Shown here: piece by piece, positions 40,101 to 51,800 of the stretch
How the letters are laid out: each line of letters opens with the position of its first letter
How positions within the stretch are numbered: the first letter of the stretch is position 1
Assembly (NCBI GenBank): GCA_951799445.1
Contig: OX637297.1
Coordinates: forward strand, 2,108,001-2,172,000
Origin: Pseudisothecium myosuroides
Lineage: Eukaryota > Streptophyta > Bryopsida > Hypnales > Lembophyllaceae
Reading direction: 5' to 3'
Length of the DNA: 64,000 nt
Notes under the pieces: generated by a model
What the model was told of the DNA's origin: nothing
Databases searched by the model: none
What the model saw: the letters and a program-made list of their open reading frames with translations, nothing else
Position numbers and translations under genes: made by a program

Positions 40101-41763
40101 TGAGTGGCAAAAAATTGTGGAGGATTGGGATGACTGGAATAAATGGATGAGTAACAGGTATGCGGTGAATTCCCTTTTCCAACTATGTTCGTGTTTCCTG
40201 GGCTTTCAGTCTTCAGAATGTAACCAGTGTGCTCAGTATTATTTCGTCTGGCAGAGGTGGGATTGGAGTTGAAGGCAGCAAGAGTTGGGAGTCGTGGTGG
40301 GACGAGGAACAAGAGCATCTGAATCACACTGGAGTTTTTGGTCGATTTGTAGAAAGCCTACTATCTATTCGGTTCTTTCTGTATCAATATGGGATCGTCT
40401 ACCATTTGAATATTGCCCGTTCCTCCAAGGATCTAAGTATCAGTGTACTCCCCTCACCATGACTTTCCGATCCTTGAATTTCTTGACTTCTTGCAGAGCT
40501 TAAGTCAAAATCTTTGAACAATGATAAAACCTGTATGTAATAGACTGCATATGTTTCCAACTATACCACTGTACTTTTTCAGGTGTATGGGCTCTCGTGG
40601 CTCGTCATTGTGGCAGTTCTTACAGTATTGAAGGTATTTTTGCGACGCTCCAGTCTCCTGATATTCGTTTATTATTTTATATTTCACGTATGAATTTTTA
40701 TTCTTTCACCTGGCTGACGCAAGACTTAATGTGATTCGGAGATGTAGTACATCAAAGTTTGGGGATTTATCCCAGCCTTTTACTGATGTTTATTTTTTGT
40801 TTTCCACAGATAGTCTCGATGGGTAGAGATAAATTCAGCGCTGATTTTCAGCTATTGTTCCGACTTCTGAAAGCCTCATTGTTCATTGGATCTGTATCAG
40901 TCATTGCCATCCTACACGTCAAAAGCTTTACTGTTGGTGATCTGTTTGCTTGCATACTGGCATTCATACCCACTGGCTGGGCTTTGCTTCAGGTCAGTCA
41001 AGTATTTCAGTGCCGTAGTCTTTATTTCATTCCTTACTGAACAATGTGTAGTGTCAGTTTGGATGCTTTTGGCGATATCTCTGGCAGCAATTGATTTCCC
41101 TGTGATTTGATAATGCTCCTTGTTTCTTTAAAGTATTTCCTGTTAAGGAACCTTGCGTTCAATCTCCAATTCTTGAAGTTCATAGGGTATAAGTATTCTC
41201 TCTACTGTCCATCGCTACATTCTTAAGGCCCTCCTTGATTTTTTTCCTAATTCTAGAGACATGGTATACACACTGGAGTCTAATATTGGTTCTGTGATGG
41301 ATCGGGCCATGTATTTGAAGTGTCAGTGCCGTTTATTCCACTTTCGAATCTTTTGAGATCAGTGGAAGTTCCGGACTCTAAAGCTTACTTTTTCCTTGAT
41401 CTAGTTCTCCAGAATTCAGCAGCTCATTAAGTTAGGAATCTGATTTTTATTTGTGTCTCGAATTTTCTACGACTTTTGGTTTCTCCGGAGTCTTCATTGT
41501 ATGTTTAAAGGCGCTCATTTGTTTCACTTGTGCAGATTTTGCAAGCCTGCAAACCAGTGGTGATCAGATTAGGTTTCTGGAAATCTGTGAAGGCACTTGC
41601 TCGTGGATATGAATACTTGATGGGGCTCTTATTGTTTACACCTATAGCTGTTCTTTCATGGTTTCCTTTCGTGTCGGAATTTCAGACTCGCCTTCTCTTC
41701 AATCAAGCCTTCAGCCGAGGATTACAAATTTCTAGAATTCTCGCTGGTAGAAAGAAGTTGTAA
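25194..41763 (+). CDS. CALS5: callose synthase (1,3-beta-glucan synthase), CALS5/GSL2-like, 42 exons
   Basis: Makes callose from UDP-glucose at the plasma membrane. Exons: 25194-25383, 25592-25692, 25931-26052, 26857-26950, 27161-27271, 27378-27503, 28134-28226, 28379-28470, 28748-28874, 29252-29389, 29556-29632, 29749-29827, 30229-30353, 30535-30653, 30813-31147, 31306-31358, 31937-31997, 32291-32372, 32475-32524, 32641-32727, 32933-33058, 33248-33345, 33687-33771, 34205-34371, 34520-34643, 34757-34869, 35544-35676, 35817-35968, 36218-36327, 36550-36687, 36843-36911, 37196-37385, 37558-37789, 37983-38098, 38415-38498, 38696-38808, 39032-39261, 39550-40157, 40255-40444, 40583-40633, 40810-40992, 41536-41763. 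Total 5802 nt, 1933 residues, the usual family length. The N-terminus has [20 protein letters not shown] (Vta1-like region), then the FKS1-like domain near [20 protein letters not shown]. Membrane segments lie at about 470-750, the catalytic loop at about 750-1500 ([29 protein letters not shown]), and a second membrane cluster follows. [18 protein letters not shown] and [17 protein letters not shown] favour the CALS5 clade. Confidence 0.93.
30654..30812 (+). other. GC-AG intron in the callose synthase gene
   Basis: The exon ends ATTCAAG and the next begins CATTCTTGG, giving LIQAFLDI in frame. The donor is therefore GCAAGC, not GT. AAG|GCAAG is the classical non-canonical GC donor context. Every other intron of the gene can be placed as GT-AG. 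Confidence 0.8.
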
Positions 41764-42921
41764 CTTTGATCTCTCTTGCATCAAAGTCGGGTCTCAAATC
41801 TTGTCGGAATTTTGATATGAGCACCCCAACTCTTAGACCCGATCAAACTGTAGATGAGAGCATGCTCATTTTTCAACATAGCAGTATTGTTAGATATTAT
41901 GACAATCTTTCCAGCTGTGCTGAACACTGAAATGTTTTGTTATCAGTTAATTCCCGTTTGACAAGCATTTGACAAGCACTTCGTGCTGTACACTCATCAA
42001 TTACTCTTTTATTCTCTTATTTCTGGTTGATATACCAGTATAGGAATCCTAGATCGCAAAGGTATTCCCTATGTCTGCCCCTGCTGGAAGACGTGATGGT
42101 ACTGTTCATTCCTCGAGCTTCTCCTTTGCTGGAACAAGAGGATGCAAGTAAGAGTCTCCAAAACCGTAGGTTCAGAGCTCCATCGTTTGGGTGGATGCCG
42201 TGTGAAGGATTGATTCATTATAGGTTTCTTGTTCAGTTCTTTTGACTCGAGTTGCCCATCACAGGCCCTCTAAAGGATTGGATTCTTTAGGGTTACCTTG
42301 TCCAATTCGTTTGACTGAAGTTCTCCATCACAGGCCCGCCTACAAGAGGGCGCAACTTTCGAAGTAGAGGTGGGTTCATTATGAGCGGTGTCTGGAACTA
42401 CCGGTAGAGTCAAAACATCCCTGTAATGCTGTTGAACCGGAGTTCTGCATTTGATGGCATCCCAAACACAAGGGGACTTCAGGGACTGCATCGGTAATGA
42501 GTTTACCACACAAAGGAGTGGAGGTGGGAAACAAATGGATGTGATTATCAGCCAATTTATAGGGAAAGCAACGATGCCACTGTCAAAATTGTGTATCTTG
42601 GAGTAGGTGATTGCAAAGTGCTAGTGTAACCTAGTCAATGGCAAGGTCGTTTGCAAAATCAAACATTGTAGATTAAGAAACATAAAAAAGAAGAGTTGGG
42701 GATAGAATTACCAAGAAGAAAATGGTGGCAAGGGAGGAGAAAAACATCAACCAATAGACTTTGGAATTCTAGTTGAAACTTGGCCAAATCATGGTAGATA
42801 TATGAAGGAAGGAGAAAAAGGGATACTACTTGGAGTGGCAGGCATATGTGTCTTGGAAGAAGTGCTATTGACTTCAATGTCAATTACAACGGAGAAGGAA
42901 GCCAGAGCAACAACAACAATA
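41764..42921. other. 3' flank of the callose synthase gene, no gene seen
   Basis: The beginning presumably holds the 3' untranslated region; no clear AATAAA signal is evident. A phrase containing TTCTTGTTCAGTTCTTTTGACTCGAGTTGCCCATCACAGGCC is loosely repeated about 70 bp later (near 42230 and 42296). Confidence 0.4.
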
Positions 42922-43075
42922 GAGACGAAGACAAAAGTGTTGGAGAAAAAGACTTCTACATCAACAACAATGAAGATGGAGACAAAAGTGTTGGAAAAAG
43001 GGACTTGTGCATCAACAGCTATGGAGATGGAGACAAAAGTGATGGAGAAGAGGACCTGTGCATCCCCATTGCGCT
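42922..43075 (+). repeat. 51-bp minisatellite, 3 copies, open in two frames
   Basis: The phrase ACAAAAGTG(T/A)TGG recurs at 42931, 42982 and 43033, a 51-bp period. Both plus-strand frames are open through the array. One reads DKSVGKRDLCINSYGDG-type 17-residue repeats, the other METKVLEKGTCASTAME-type repeats. I recognise no protein family. Openness in two frames follows from the period being divisible by three and does not prove coding. Confidence 0.75.
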
Positions 43076-45977
43076 ATAGGAATGGTGGCAGCTATTGATC
43101 TAGGCGCCCTAGCAAAGACTTGTGTTCTATGGAGTATCAAGACTAGGAGTTGACAAACAAAAGAAAAGACAACAATGGTGAAGGAAACCAAGACTATATA
43201 AGCAATGGCTTGAATAGAAGAAAAAGAAATTCTTCAATCCATTGCCACCATAAAGAGCCTTTCCAATTTGCCGTCGCTTGCAGACAAGGGGAATGTGATG
43301 TGCCAGGACCTCACTTGGGCCACAATTGCATTTACTCGTTTCCTCCAATGGCGGCTACGTGTTGTGTTGTCATTCATCTGCATCTGCCAATGCGTAGGGT
43401 GGGTTGTGGGTGGCATGAGTGTTTCTTCAAATAGTTGGGTGTTCCTCTTCCGCCACTTTGGTGGCTTTATGGCCTCGCATTTGTTGCCTGCTAGTTACTC
43501 TTGCCGACTTGTTTTGAAAGACTTGGACTTTGTAGTTGTCATTCCTTGCTAGATTGGCGTCTTTGATGAAGTTGTAGCAAAATTAGAAGTTTAAATCATA
43601 GGCGTAAGAGTTCCTAGATAAAGGCGCGGCACAAATTTGGATTGGAAGAGGCGCGACAAGCAGTGGAGGTTTGAAACCTTTTAAACGCTTTCATTTTGTT
43701 TTGTACGTCTAGGCAATTTCATTAAAATGGCGGTATTATGTTAAAATGGCATGAAAATTGTTTTAGAGAGGCCAGAAATGACTAGAAAAATGGCCTTGGG
43801 GGGTGGAGAAACATGTGTTTGCATGCCAGTTTGGTCTTCTTAGGGTCAGTATTAGGATGTGTATGAGTGGGACATGTCAAGAGGCATTGCCTCGTATGGC
43901 CTTGATGTGGTATAAAGCGGTGCTATGATGCAGCATTCGGCGCAAATAAGGACTTCTTCTCATGTAGTTGTAGGAGTGGATGTCTTTGAAATCGGAAAAC
44001 GTTGGTTCTTGCGTGCAATACAATCTGTCCTCTAACAGAACAATGATCCTTTGGGACCACCCATAATCAACAACAAGATAGATGAGTAGTACGAGGTAGT
44101 GGGAAGTTATACTACTGAAATCAAAATCACTGTGAATAGTCTACAAGTTTTCCTAACGGAAAGCCCATCCATGTTTAGACCCAGAAATTTGCTCATAGCC
44201 AAATTGCTTTCCTACTTACTATCGATCAAGCATTCAAGCACATTGAAAAGGGAAGAAACACAAGTTCCAGGCGTCTGCACCTTGTTGATCGAGGTTGAAA
44301 TAGTACACCCAATCGGTTGGGAATGGGTGGTCTTCCCTTTGTGCTAGGAAGAGACTACGATACGGGTATCTAAAGGAAGGAATGGAAGCATTTGAGCCTG
44401 AACAGATGAGATGAGGAATGAGTTGAGAAACTTAAAAGAATCTATGCAAATGTAAGCGATGGAGCATACAATTTCGAAAGCCACTTTTTTCTAGAGAATG
44501 GACACTTTATTCATTTGCAAACAGGGATTATTTATAGGGATCCATCCCCCCTTCACATCATAGCTTCACTTCAGACGGTGAAGCTTTGGAGCTTCCTCTA
44601 CATGAACAGTATATTTCAATCTTACCCACTGAAGGGCGATGTATAAAGCTGTCACAGTAGAGCCATTCGTTTCAAATATCTCTACACTATCTCAAGACAC
44701 CACTATGTGAATCATACATTTGATTCCAGACCTAGACTTGTAGGACAGGTGTAAATTTCAGAACGCCCATCCTAAACCATAAGAGCTCCAAATTCGAGGG
44801 ATGCCGCCATTTTGAAGGAATTCTTTGTCTTCATTGATTTCTATCCACCTTCAACATGGTAATTGCTACATCTTGAGCCGCATGTCATCCACGGAGTGAT
44901 TCAATTCAATGTCGTCGCCGTCGTACTTGGGGGCGCGGTTTCCAAATGGCATTCGCGGACATCGAGGGCAACGATGGCGCGCTGTCTTCCTCCGGCACCC
45001 TCGATTGTGCACCGTCAGAGCTCCCGTGATGCGATGCCATCCTCCATCATCGTACTGTGCTTTCTTGAGCTTGGAACAATCGACTTGTGTTAGGATGTGG
45101 ATTGGTGGCAGAAATCAGTTGTCTCAGCATTTGCTCTCCGAGCACGACATGAGCTCTCAAGCAGACGAGCGTCGACCATATTTCCTATTGCACATCCATG
45201 TCAAGAGAAAGGATGGCTATTCGAGATTTTGAGCTTGACTGACCCCCGTCTACTTCACAGTTCGTGTTGTGCTCAAAGAGCAAGTGCTAAGACAGCCAAT
45301 TCCTGCCACCAATCTCCATCCCGACAGTAGTAGACTAGTCCAAGTCCTTCACAGGAAAGCGCAAGCGCGGTGACGAAGGATGGCAGCGCATCACGGGAAC
45401 TCTGATGGTGCACAGCCGGAGGTGCATGACAAGGCAAGCAGTCGTGCCAGCGCCGTGCTAAGTGCCCACGGGAACATCACTGAGGCAGACCGAAATACTA
45501 AGCACTACATCTCGGCGCGCGGTGCCATATCCGGCACACTCCAGAGGGGAAGCCAACTTCTTGTGTGGACGCTTTCGATATGATGACGGATGCACTGCAA
45601 TTGTCCGTGCACGGCAGAGGCGACTGCAATCATGCCCCATTCGATACCAGAACAATTCCAGCAGTGTTCGTCATTGGAGTGGGCGACCATGAGCTGGAGG
45701 CCGCTCATATGGGCCAGAGAGACGTGATGGAAACAAACTGATGGAATCATGGATTGGCGCCGAACTGATGGAATCGTGAACTAATGGAAACGACGTGATG
45801 GAATCATGGATTGGCAATCCATTCAACATTGTTCTTATTTGAAAGCGCCGTAGAGGTTGCAATGAGTGGCATTACGCTACAAGGAGGTCTTGAATGCTGT
45901 AATGTAGGAAAAAATGCTATAGTGACAGGGCTAAAGCTATGGCAACATGCCCCCTATTTGTATTGCTATGCTCTGGG
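43076..45977. other. intergenic DNA, no recognisable gene
   Basis: Several overlapping short ORFs on both strands lack domains. 44880-45560 is GC-richer. Near 45720-45830 the phrase GATGGAATCATGGATTGG recurs with variants (three to four imperfect copies). A possible decayed transposon, but no diagnostic motif is visible. Confidence 0.4.
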
Positions 45978-47253
45978 CACTATAAGAAAACAACATTTTT
46001 TTTATGTTCAAAAAAACAAGACTCTATGTCCAGTTTGACGCAGAAGCAATCACCGTGGATGTCACCTAAAATTTGTTATACTAGACCGGCAAAAAATATG
46101 CTAAAATCACAGGTGACATGCCCAATTTGGGCTTGTTTTTCTTTTGACATCCCGCATAACATATTTTTCCAAGTTATTGAGATTGTGCCATTTGGCAGAC
46201 AACTCAGATCCACGTGGGCGGGCAGTGCCACATAGGATTTTTTTTCATCCATCCGATGAGTGATGTGGTTGATGACGTGGACCCCACCAATTTTTGACGT
46301 GGCATTTTATTTTGGTGACATGGCAGTTGGTTTAATTTTTGGTTTGGGATTTTAGAGACGTCAAATTAGATGTCTTTGGAGACATCAATTGCAACATATC
46401 CTATCCAAAAGGCAAAATCATCAATAAATAATTATTTAAAATAAATTTAAAAACAAAATAAAAGAAACAAGAAAAATTGTTGAATTCAACAAAAATTAAA
46501 GAAAACTTACCATCTACCATCAAAAGAATTTTTGATGGCTGAATTAAAGAATTCATTCATTGGAAGTTAGTGAAAATGAAGGGTAGAGGTCCTATCTATA
46601 TCCATTGTCCGTCCATGGTGAGACAAAGGATATGGGATAACTAGAATATAGGAAGTTGACCATTGTAACTCTTGACGTTGTTTCAGACATGTACATGTTG
46701 TTTCAGACATCTCAATGTTGTTTCAGACATTTGATGTTGTTTTAGACATCTATATCATGTTTTTTCAAACATTTGTATTGAACACAATTCTTGCTTGAAA
46801 TATCCCATATAGATTGTCAATCTTCCTACCACCCTACTTGTATAAAGAGTTTCTCTTTTCATCCATAGTGCACATCCATCCATTGCCATTTTTTTGCAAA
46901 GCAAGCCACGTGGCTGCCCTTTCCTTAAAATTTTCACATTTGGTCAACATTTTATCATAGACCATAGTAATTTTCATTGATTTATACATAGTCAAAATAA
47001 ATTTTCTTGTTGACGTGGCAGTCTATGTTTTTTTGGATGTTCCAAAAAACATCAATATGTCTTCAGTGATGTCAAATAAAACGTCAACGTCAATGACAAC
47101 ATCAACTTGTTTTTACGGTAACATGTAGGCATTTTCCGCGACGTCCACAAAAATCTACCTTTTTAGGCCGTCAATCCTTTGACATGCTTGAGTTTTTTTG
47201 GACATCGCATGTTAGTGGAAAAACATAGCCAAAAACGTGGTTTTCTTATAGTG
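45978..47253. mobile_element. 1.28-kb non-autonomous CACTA-like element, TSD GGG
   Basis: Begins CACTATAAGAAAACAAC and ends GTGGTTTTCTTATAGTG, inverted repeats with one mismatch in 17. The inner subterminal sequence also matches in inverted form (TGTTCAAAAAAAC against its complement near 47200). GGG flanks both ends (45975-45977 and 47254-47256). The termini are of the same type as the 282-bp MITE at 20586, so they may share a transposase. There is no transposase ORF. An internal tandem repeat lies at 46674-46775. Confidence 0.7.
46674..46775. repeat. ~20-bp tandem repeat inside the CACTA-like element
   Basis: About five copies of a GTTGTTTCAGACATNTNNAT unit, diverging toward the right end. 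Short tandem units near the centre or ends are frequent in CACTA elements, where subterminal copies bind transposase. Confidence 0.75.
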
Positions 47254-48600
47254 GGGGTCGTCCCCAAGTATATTGTAGAAAAGAATGTCAAATTGAAAAC
47301 TAAACTACGATCCAATTATAGTCTTGGGTGATCAATGTGCTACGCTGAAGGGACTTAGGAGTCCCTAGTACGGGTAGAACTATTCCTGAGGGCTTCGAAC
47401 TGTTCTTAAGAGCTTCAAAACGGCGGCGTTTGCTCCGCTGACACTTGCGGGGCCGTCGGGCGGCCCCTTTCCTTGAAACATGTGTAGCTAGTTGTGCTGA
47501 TTCTGCCTTCTTGCCAAGACCAGACATGCGGCTTTAGCTAGCGTACAAGGGAGCTTGCACAATAGAGCAATGTGTGAGACAATACATAATGCATCTATGA
47601 GACGCCAAGTAGTGCATACTGACTGCGAATGTTGACATTGGAAAAGAATCCGGAAGCAAAGCATGTTTGATGGAGCAACAATCTTTCTCCGTCCAAGCCT
47701 GAGAGTTTGTCAAGGGTGCGGAAAAATTGTTTCTCCATCAAAGTCACCCACCGGACCCTACGTACCTCAATTGGGCAATCCCAGAAGTGGTACACAACCT
47801 CTAATACGAAAGGCCCAGCACGCCATGATTCCGAGCCAAGGCCATGACGACACTTTCTTTCAACAAGGAGCAGATGTCACATCCACGTCCGCATCTTTTG
47901 GGGCCCCCTACCAATTGGAGGAGCCCACTCCTTCCGTCATGACTCGCCTTCGCTTGACCCGCTTGGCAAGCAATTTAGATCCGTTGCCACTGTGGTCATG
48001 GAGAACTCCAACACGCCTACGAGATTTCACATGCATCAAAAACAGCCTCTCATTTTCAAAATGCGCACCAGTCAAACTAGTGTTTATCGTAATTGCCGAC
48101 ATAGTGCAAAATCTGTAATAAGAAATTGTTGTGGAGGTCCGCAGCTAATACATGCACTATCTGGGTTAGATGATTGGACGACCTCCCGAACTTTAGAGGC
48201 CGTTCGATAAGAAACGGGTTCTCGGACACGTATTATGAAGGGTAGTCTTCCCCGACATCGCGACATTGCAACAACTCGACGTCTAGTAGAGTCAACTTTA
48301 CCTTTGACTTTCCGAAAAGTTACCACCCTTTTACCTATGCCAACTAGATGTCGTGTGGCGCTCGTGTGGCAGAATTTGGAGCGCATACGTGTGTGGCAAC
48401 TTTGGGTACGAGGACCGCAGGTGGGCAACTGAGGATATGGCGACCACGGATTTGGCGACTGCGGGTGGGAGCTTGCACGTGGTCGATCGCGGGTAGGGGT
48501 GACCATGTTTGGAGCGACCGCAAGTGGGTAGGGTTGACCCGAAGTTGCCCACTGGAATCCATAGTCGCCTCCAATGGACCTGAGTTTGCCCGATGAGGGA
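47254..48600. other. GC-richer accessory DNA, no firm gene
   Basis: A minus-strand frame at 47595-47795 contains YHFWDCPIEVRRVRW, faintly like the zinc-ribbon end of LINE reverse transcriptases; too weak to call. Overlapping ORFs on both strands at 47663-48605 have no domain and mirror each other. Confidence 0.3.
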
Positions 48601-48785
48601 CCCACATTCGCCTACTGGAGACCCAAGGTCGCCCGCATGGACACGAAGTTGCCCAGAATCTATACCCGCATTCGCCTACTGAGGACCCAAGGTTGCCCAG
48701 AATCTGTACCTACATTCGCCTACTGGGGACCCGAGGTTGCCCAAGTGGACACGAAGTTGCCCAGAATCTATACCCGAAGTCGCCA
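48600..48785. repeat. ~65-bp GC-rich tandem repeat, 3 copies
   Basis: Units begin TCGCCTACTG(G/A)(A/G)GACCC at about 48611, 48673 and 48717. They continue AAGGT(C/T)GCCC and GAAGTTGCCCAGAATCTA. The middle copy lacks the GACACGAAG segment. The second LTR-like element inserted just to the right. The plus-strand ORF here is repeat-encoded. Confidence 0.65.
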
Positions 48786-48802
48786 TACGCGCGGTTGCTG
48801 TA

Positions 48803-51800
48803 TGTCATACGCGCAATCCAGGGGTAAGTATCCTTAACACCAAAATGATGATAAGATAACACGAAATATCATCCCAGGAGATTCTAGTATGTTTCAGCAA
48901 GCTGAGGAGTATCCGGGTTGTAATCCAAACAACAAAACCCCAAGCAACACCTCTTTCTTTTCCTATTTCTTACACAATAGTCTTCCGGACCCCAATCCGG
49001 ATCTATCCCTTTCCGATTTCTGGTTTGATCCGGATTCCGGGTCTCACTTCTTAACTTTGACTGGTTTTCTATTCCCCTGTTTTACCCTCAGGGTGTCCGC
49101 CTTTGATCTTTTAGAGGGGTAGGAACACACCACTCATAGACATCTATCTCTCTGCACAAAACTTCACACAAAACAATCCTAACCGAGTTTTTAGTGTAGA
49201 ATAGAGAAAGTAATCATCCTCACAATTCCCCGGGTAGCTTGCCCGGAAAACAGGTCACTCAGAATTGCATCCTTCCGCTTCTACTACAACGACAGATCAA
49301 GACAGTCGGAACTAAAAGAGATTCGTGCATCTATCTACCAGACTGATCCTATGGTTGGCAGACCTTCCGGTGAGTGGGGATTTTCCGCTGGCGGTCGCTT
49401 ATCTCCGCTCAGATACCTCCCTGGATTCCGGACTCGCATCTGCACCACTCCTTAGAATCGGATCACCGTTACGGCAATTTAAAGGTACCACGCACAAGTC
49501 CTTACTCACAAGTCTAGTAAAGTTTCCTCACAAACTTACTCGCTCAAATCAGGTCCAACTAATTCTCAACCCGGATTCCCCCTCATCCGCCCTCTCTCAC
49601 ACTTTCAACACTCATAAACGACTCAAGAAATCGAACACATAGCCAGAAATCCGTATGTCCACTTAGTGGCTCAGATTAGAGAAAAGAGAATATGAACATA
49701 AACTAATGCACACAAAATGGGCAAGGATGGAATGAATGGGCAACAAGCTGCCCTCCACTTAAAAAGCCCAAACAAAAAGCCAAAACAAGAACACCTGAAA
49801 ATCCAGGTGACCAATCAGTAACCAACCGTAATATCCGGAAAGTTCAAAGTCAACTACTCCTAAGAATCTAGAACCGGGCCCCACGCACGGAAAATCCGCC
49901 TCAGATTAAAAGTCCTAATACTGCAAACATACTAACTACTTTCCCCGCTTTGATTTCTTCGCGCTGCTACTTGGCCCTGCAGGTGGTTTCCTGCTCCCTT
50001 TCGGTGGAGTGGGCTTCGTTGCAGCCCGGGTCGGAATCTTCCGCTGGATCGGCGGCGGGTCGTCATCCGAAGCCGTCTCATCCCCGGAAGTGAATTCCCC
50101 CTTCTCAGACTCTTGGATCATCTCCACTCTGGTCTCTCTCTCGGGTGAATTGTCCAGCTGAATCGGTGTTGTATTCTTCTTGGGCAATGCCTTCTGCATA
50201 TGAGTAAAGTCGGCCGGATTGGTCCGAGCCGGGTTTGACAAGGCCCCCATCCGGTGGATTAAATCGCTCCGGACGGATGTTCCGGATGTCGGAACGATAC
50301 TCCCTGTTACTACCGGAATCGACTGGATACTCCTCGTCTGGCCGAACTTAGTGGTCTTCGTCTGGATCCGTGCCTGACTTGGAGTAGGTCCTGGGGATGG
50401 CTGTAGACTGATCCCTGGTCCCGGCTTCTGGGGCGTCTTCAACAAGTCGACGTTGGGCAGCTCCGGAAAGTGGGTGAAGTCCAAGGGCTTGTTTGGATCG
50501 AGGTGCCCCAACAGTTGCGCCATCTCCTTCAAAATTCCTTCCATCCGGGCCTGAAAGTCCACCAAAATAGTTACCACCTTGGACCCGGATAAGTGGCCTA
50601 TGCCACTCAGCTGATTGCTGAAGAGTCGGGATTTGACAACAGCTTCCGTTGGTTGCTCGACCAACGCGGTCAAATTGTGGACGAGTTGGAGAGCTTCCGC
50701 CTCCTTCTGCAGTGCAATTGCGGCATCCGTCTCCGCCCAGTTCACCCGACCTAACAGGTCATCCCTTTCCTTCTCCAAGCTCTTGATCCGCTCGTCCTTC
50801 TCACGAATCAGATCCGGGCTCGGTAGTTTCCGAATCTGATTTATGATATCTTCCGGCTCCACCTTCAGCTCCGCAGCAATCCCCAAGATCATATCCGACA
50901 TGCCGAAATGCATGTGCTTGGCCTCCTCCATCCACTGCGTTCCGGCGTCGAAGAAGTCTGAGTGCATTTCCGATTCTGGGGGCTGACTCGGCTCTATTTT
51001 TTCCGGGGTCGATTGTTCCACCCTCGAGTTCGGATTGGTCGACTTCCTTCTCTTCTCCCGTTTGTCGACTAGGTCCTGCTGCTGCGGTTCTTCTTCCTCG
51101 TCTTCGTCTTCATCTTCTTCCTCCTCCTCTCCCTCGATTGGAGTATCCGGTGGAATTTCGTGCGTGAGACCGTACTTCACTATTTCCAATCCGGTGTTGT
51201 AAATCACCATCTCTTCACTAGTCAGCACCTCCTGATGGTGGTACAGGTGAAACAGATACGGACTGAGAAGACTCGGCTTCCCCTTCCCTACGTGTGACAC
51301 CAGTTTCTTCACTATACCGGCTAGGACTTTCCCCCAGTGGACTACCTTATCTTCTAAAGCCCCAAAGATAGTGTTGGCCACCGTAACCGTAACTCGGGTG
51401 GGCTTTTCCGGATACATGATCGGAATCAAAAATTCCAACACCCGTTTCTGCCTAGCGTCCTTACAGTCACTCACTGGGTATCCGTCCTTAGTAGTAACCG
51501 GATTACGGAACTTCCCAATCCCGTACTTCTCTACCTGAGAACCTAATCCAGTCCCGTTCTTCTCAAACCCGTATACGTCAGCCCATACATCCGCCGTCCA
51601 TGCTCCGGGTTGGCCTCTCACAATCAACTCGAACTGATTTGGGACTCCCGAGATCAGCTGCTCCAGCATCTCCGTGTCCTTAACATTCCACGGTCGGTGG
51701 ATCAAACCTACGCACCCCATCCGGGTCAGATCTGTCTCTAACTCCTTCCGGTGCGTTGGGTCGGCGGGAATAGCCGGTCTAACTATCCGAGCTGTGACAG

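Noticed and set aside
47595..47795. Possible LINE zinc-ribbon fragment (FWDCPIEVRRVRW)
   Set aside because: Only a dozen residues fit and no reverse transcriptase sequence is nearby.
47663..48605. ORFs of 151 and 173 codons on opposite strands
   Set aside because: Overlapping frames in GC-rich repetitive DNA with no recognised motif.
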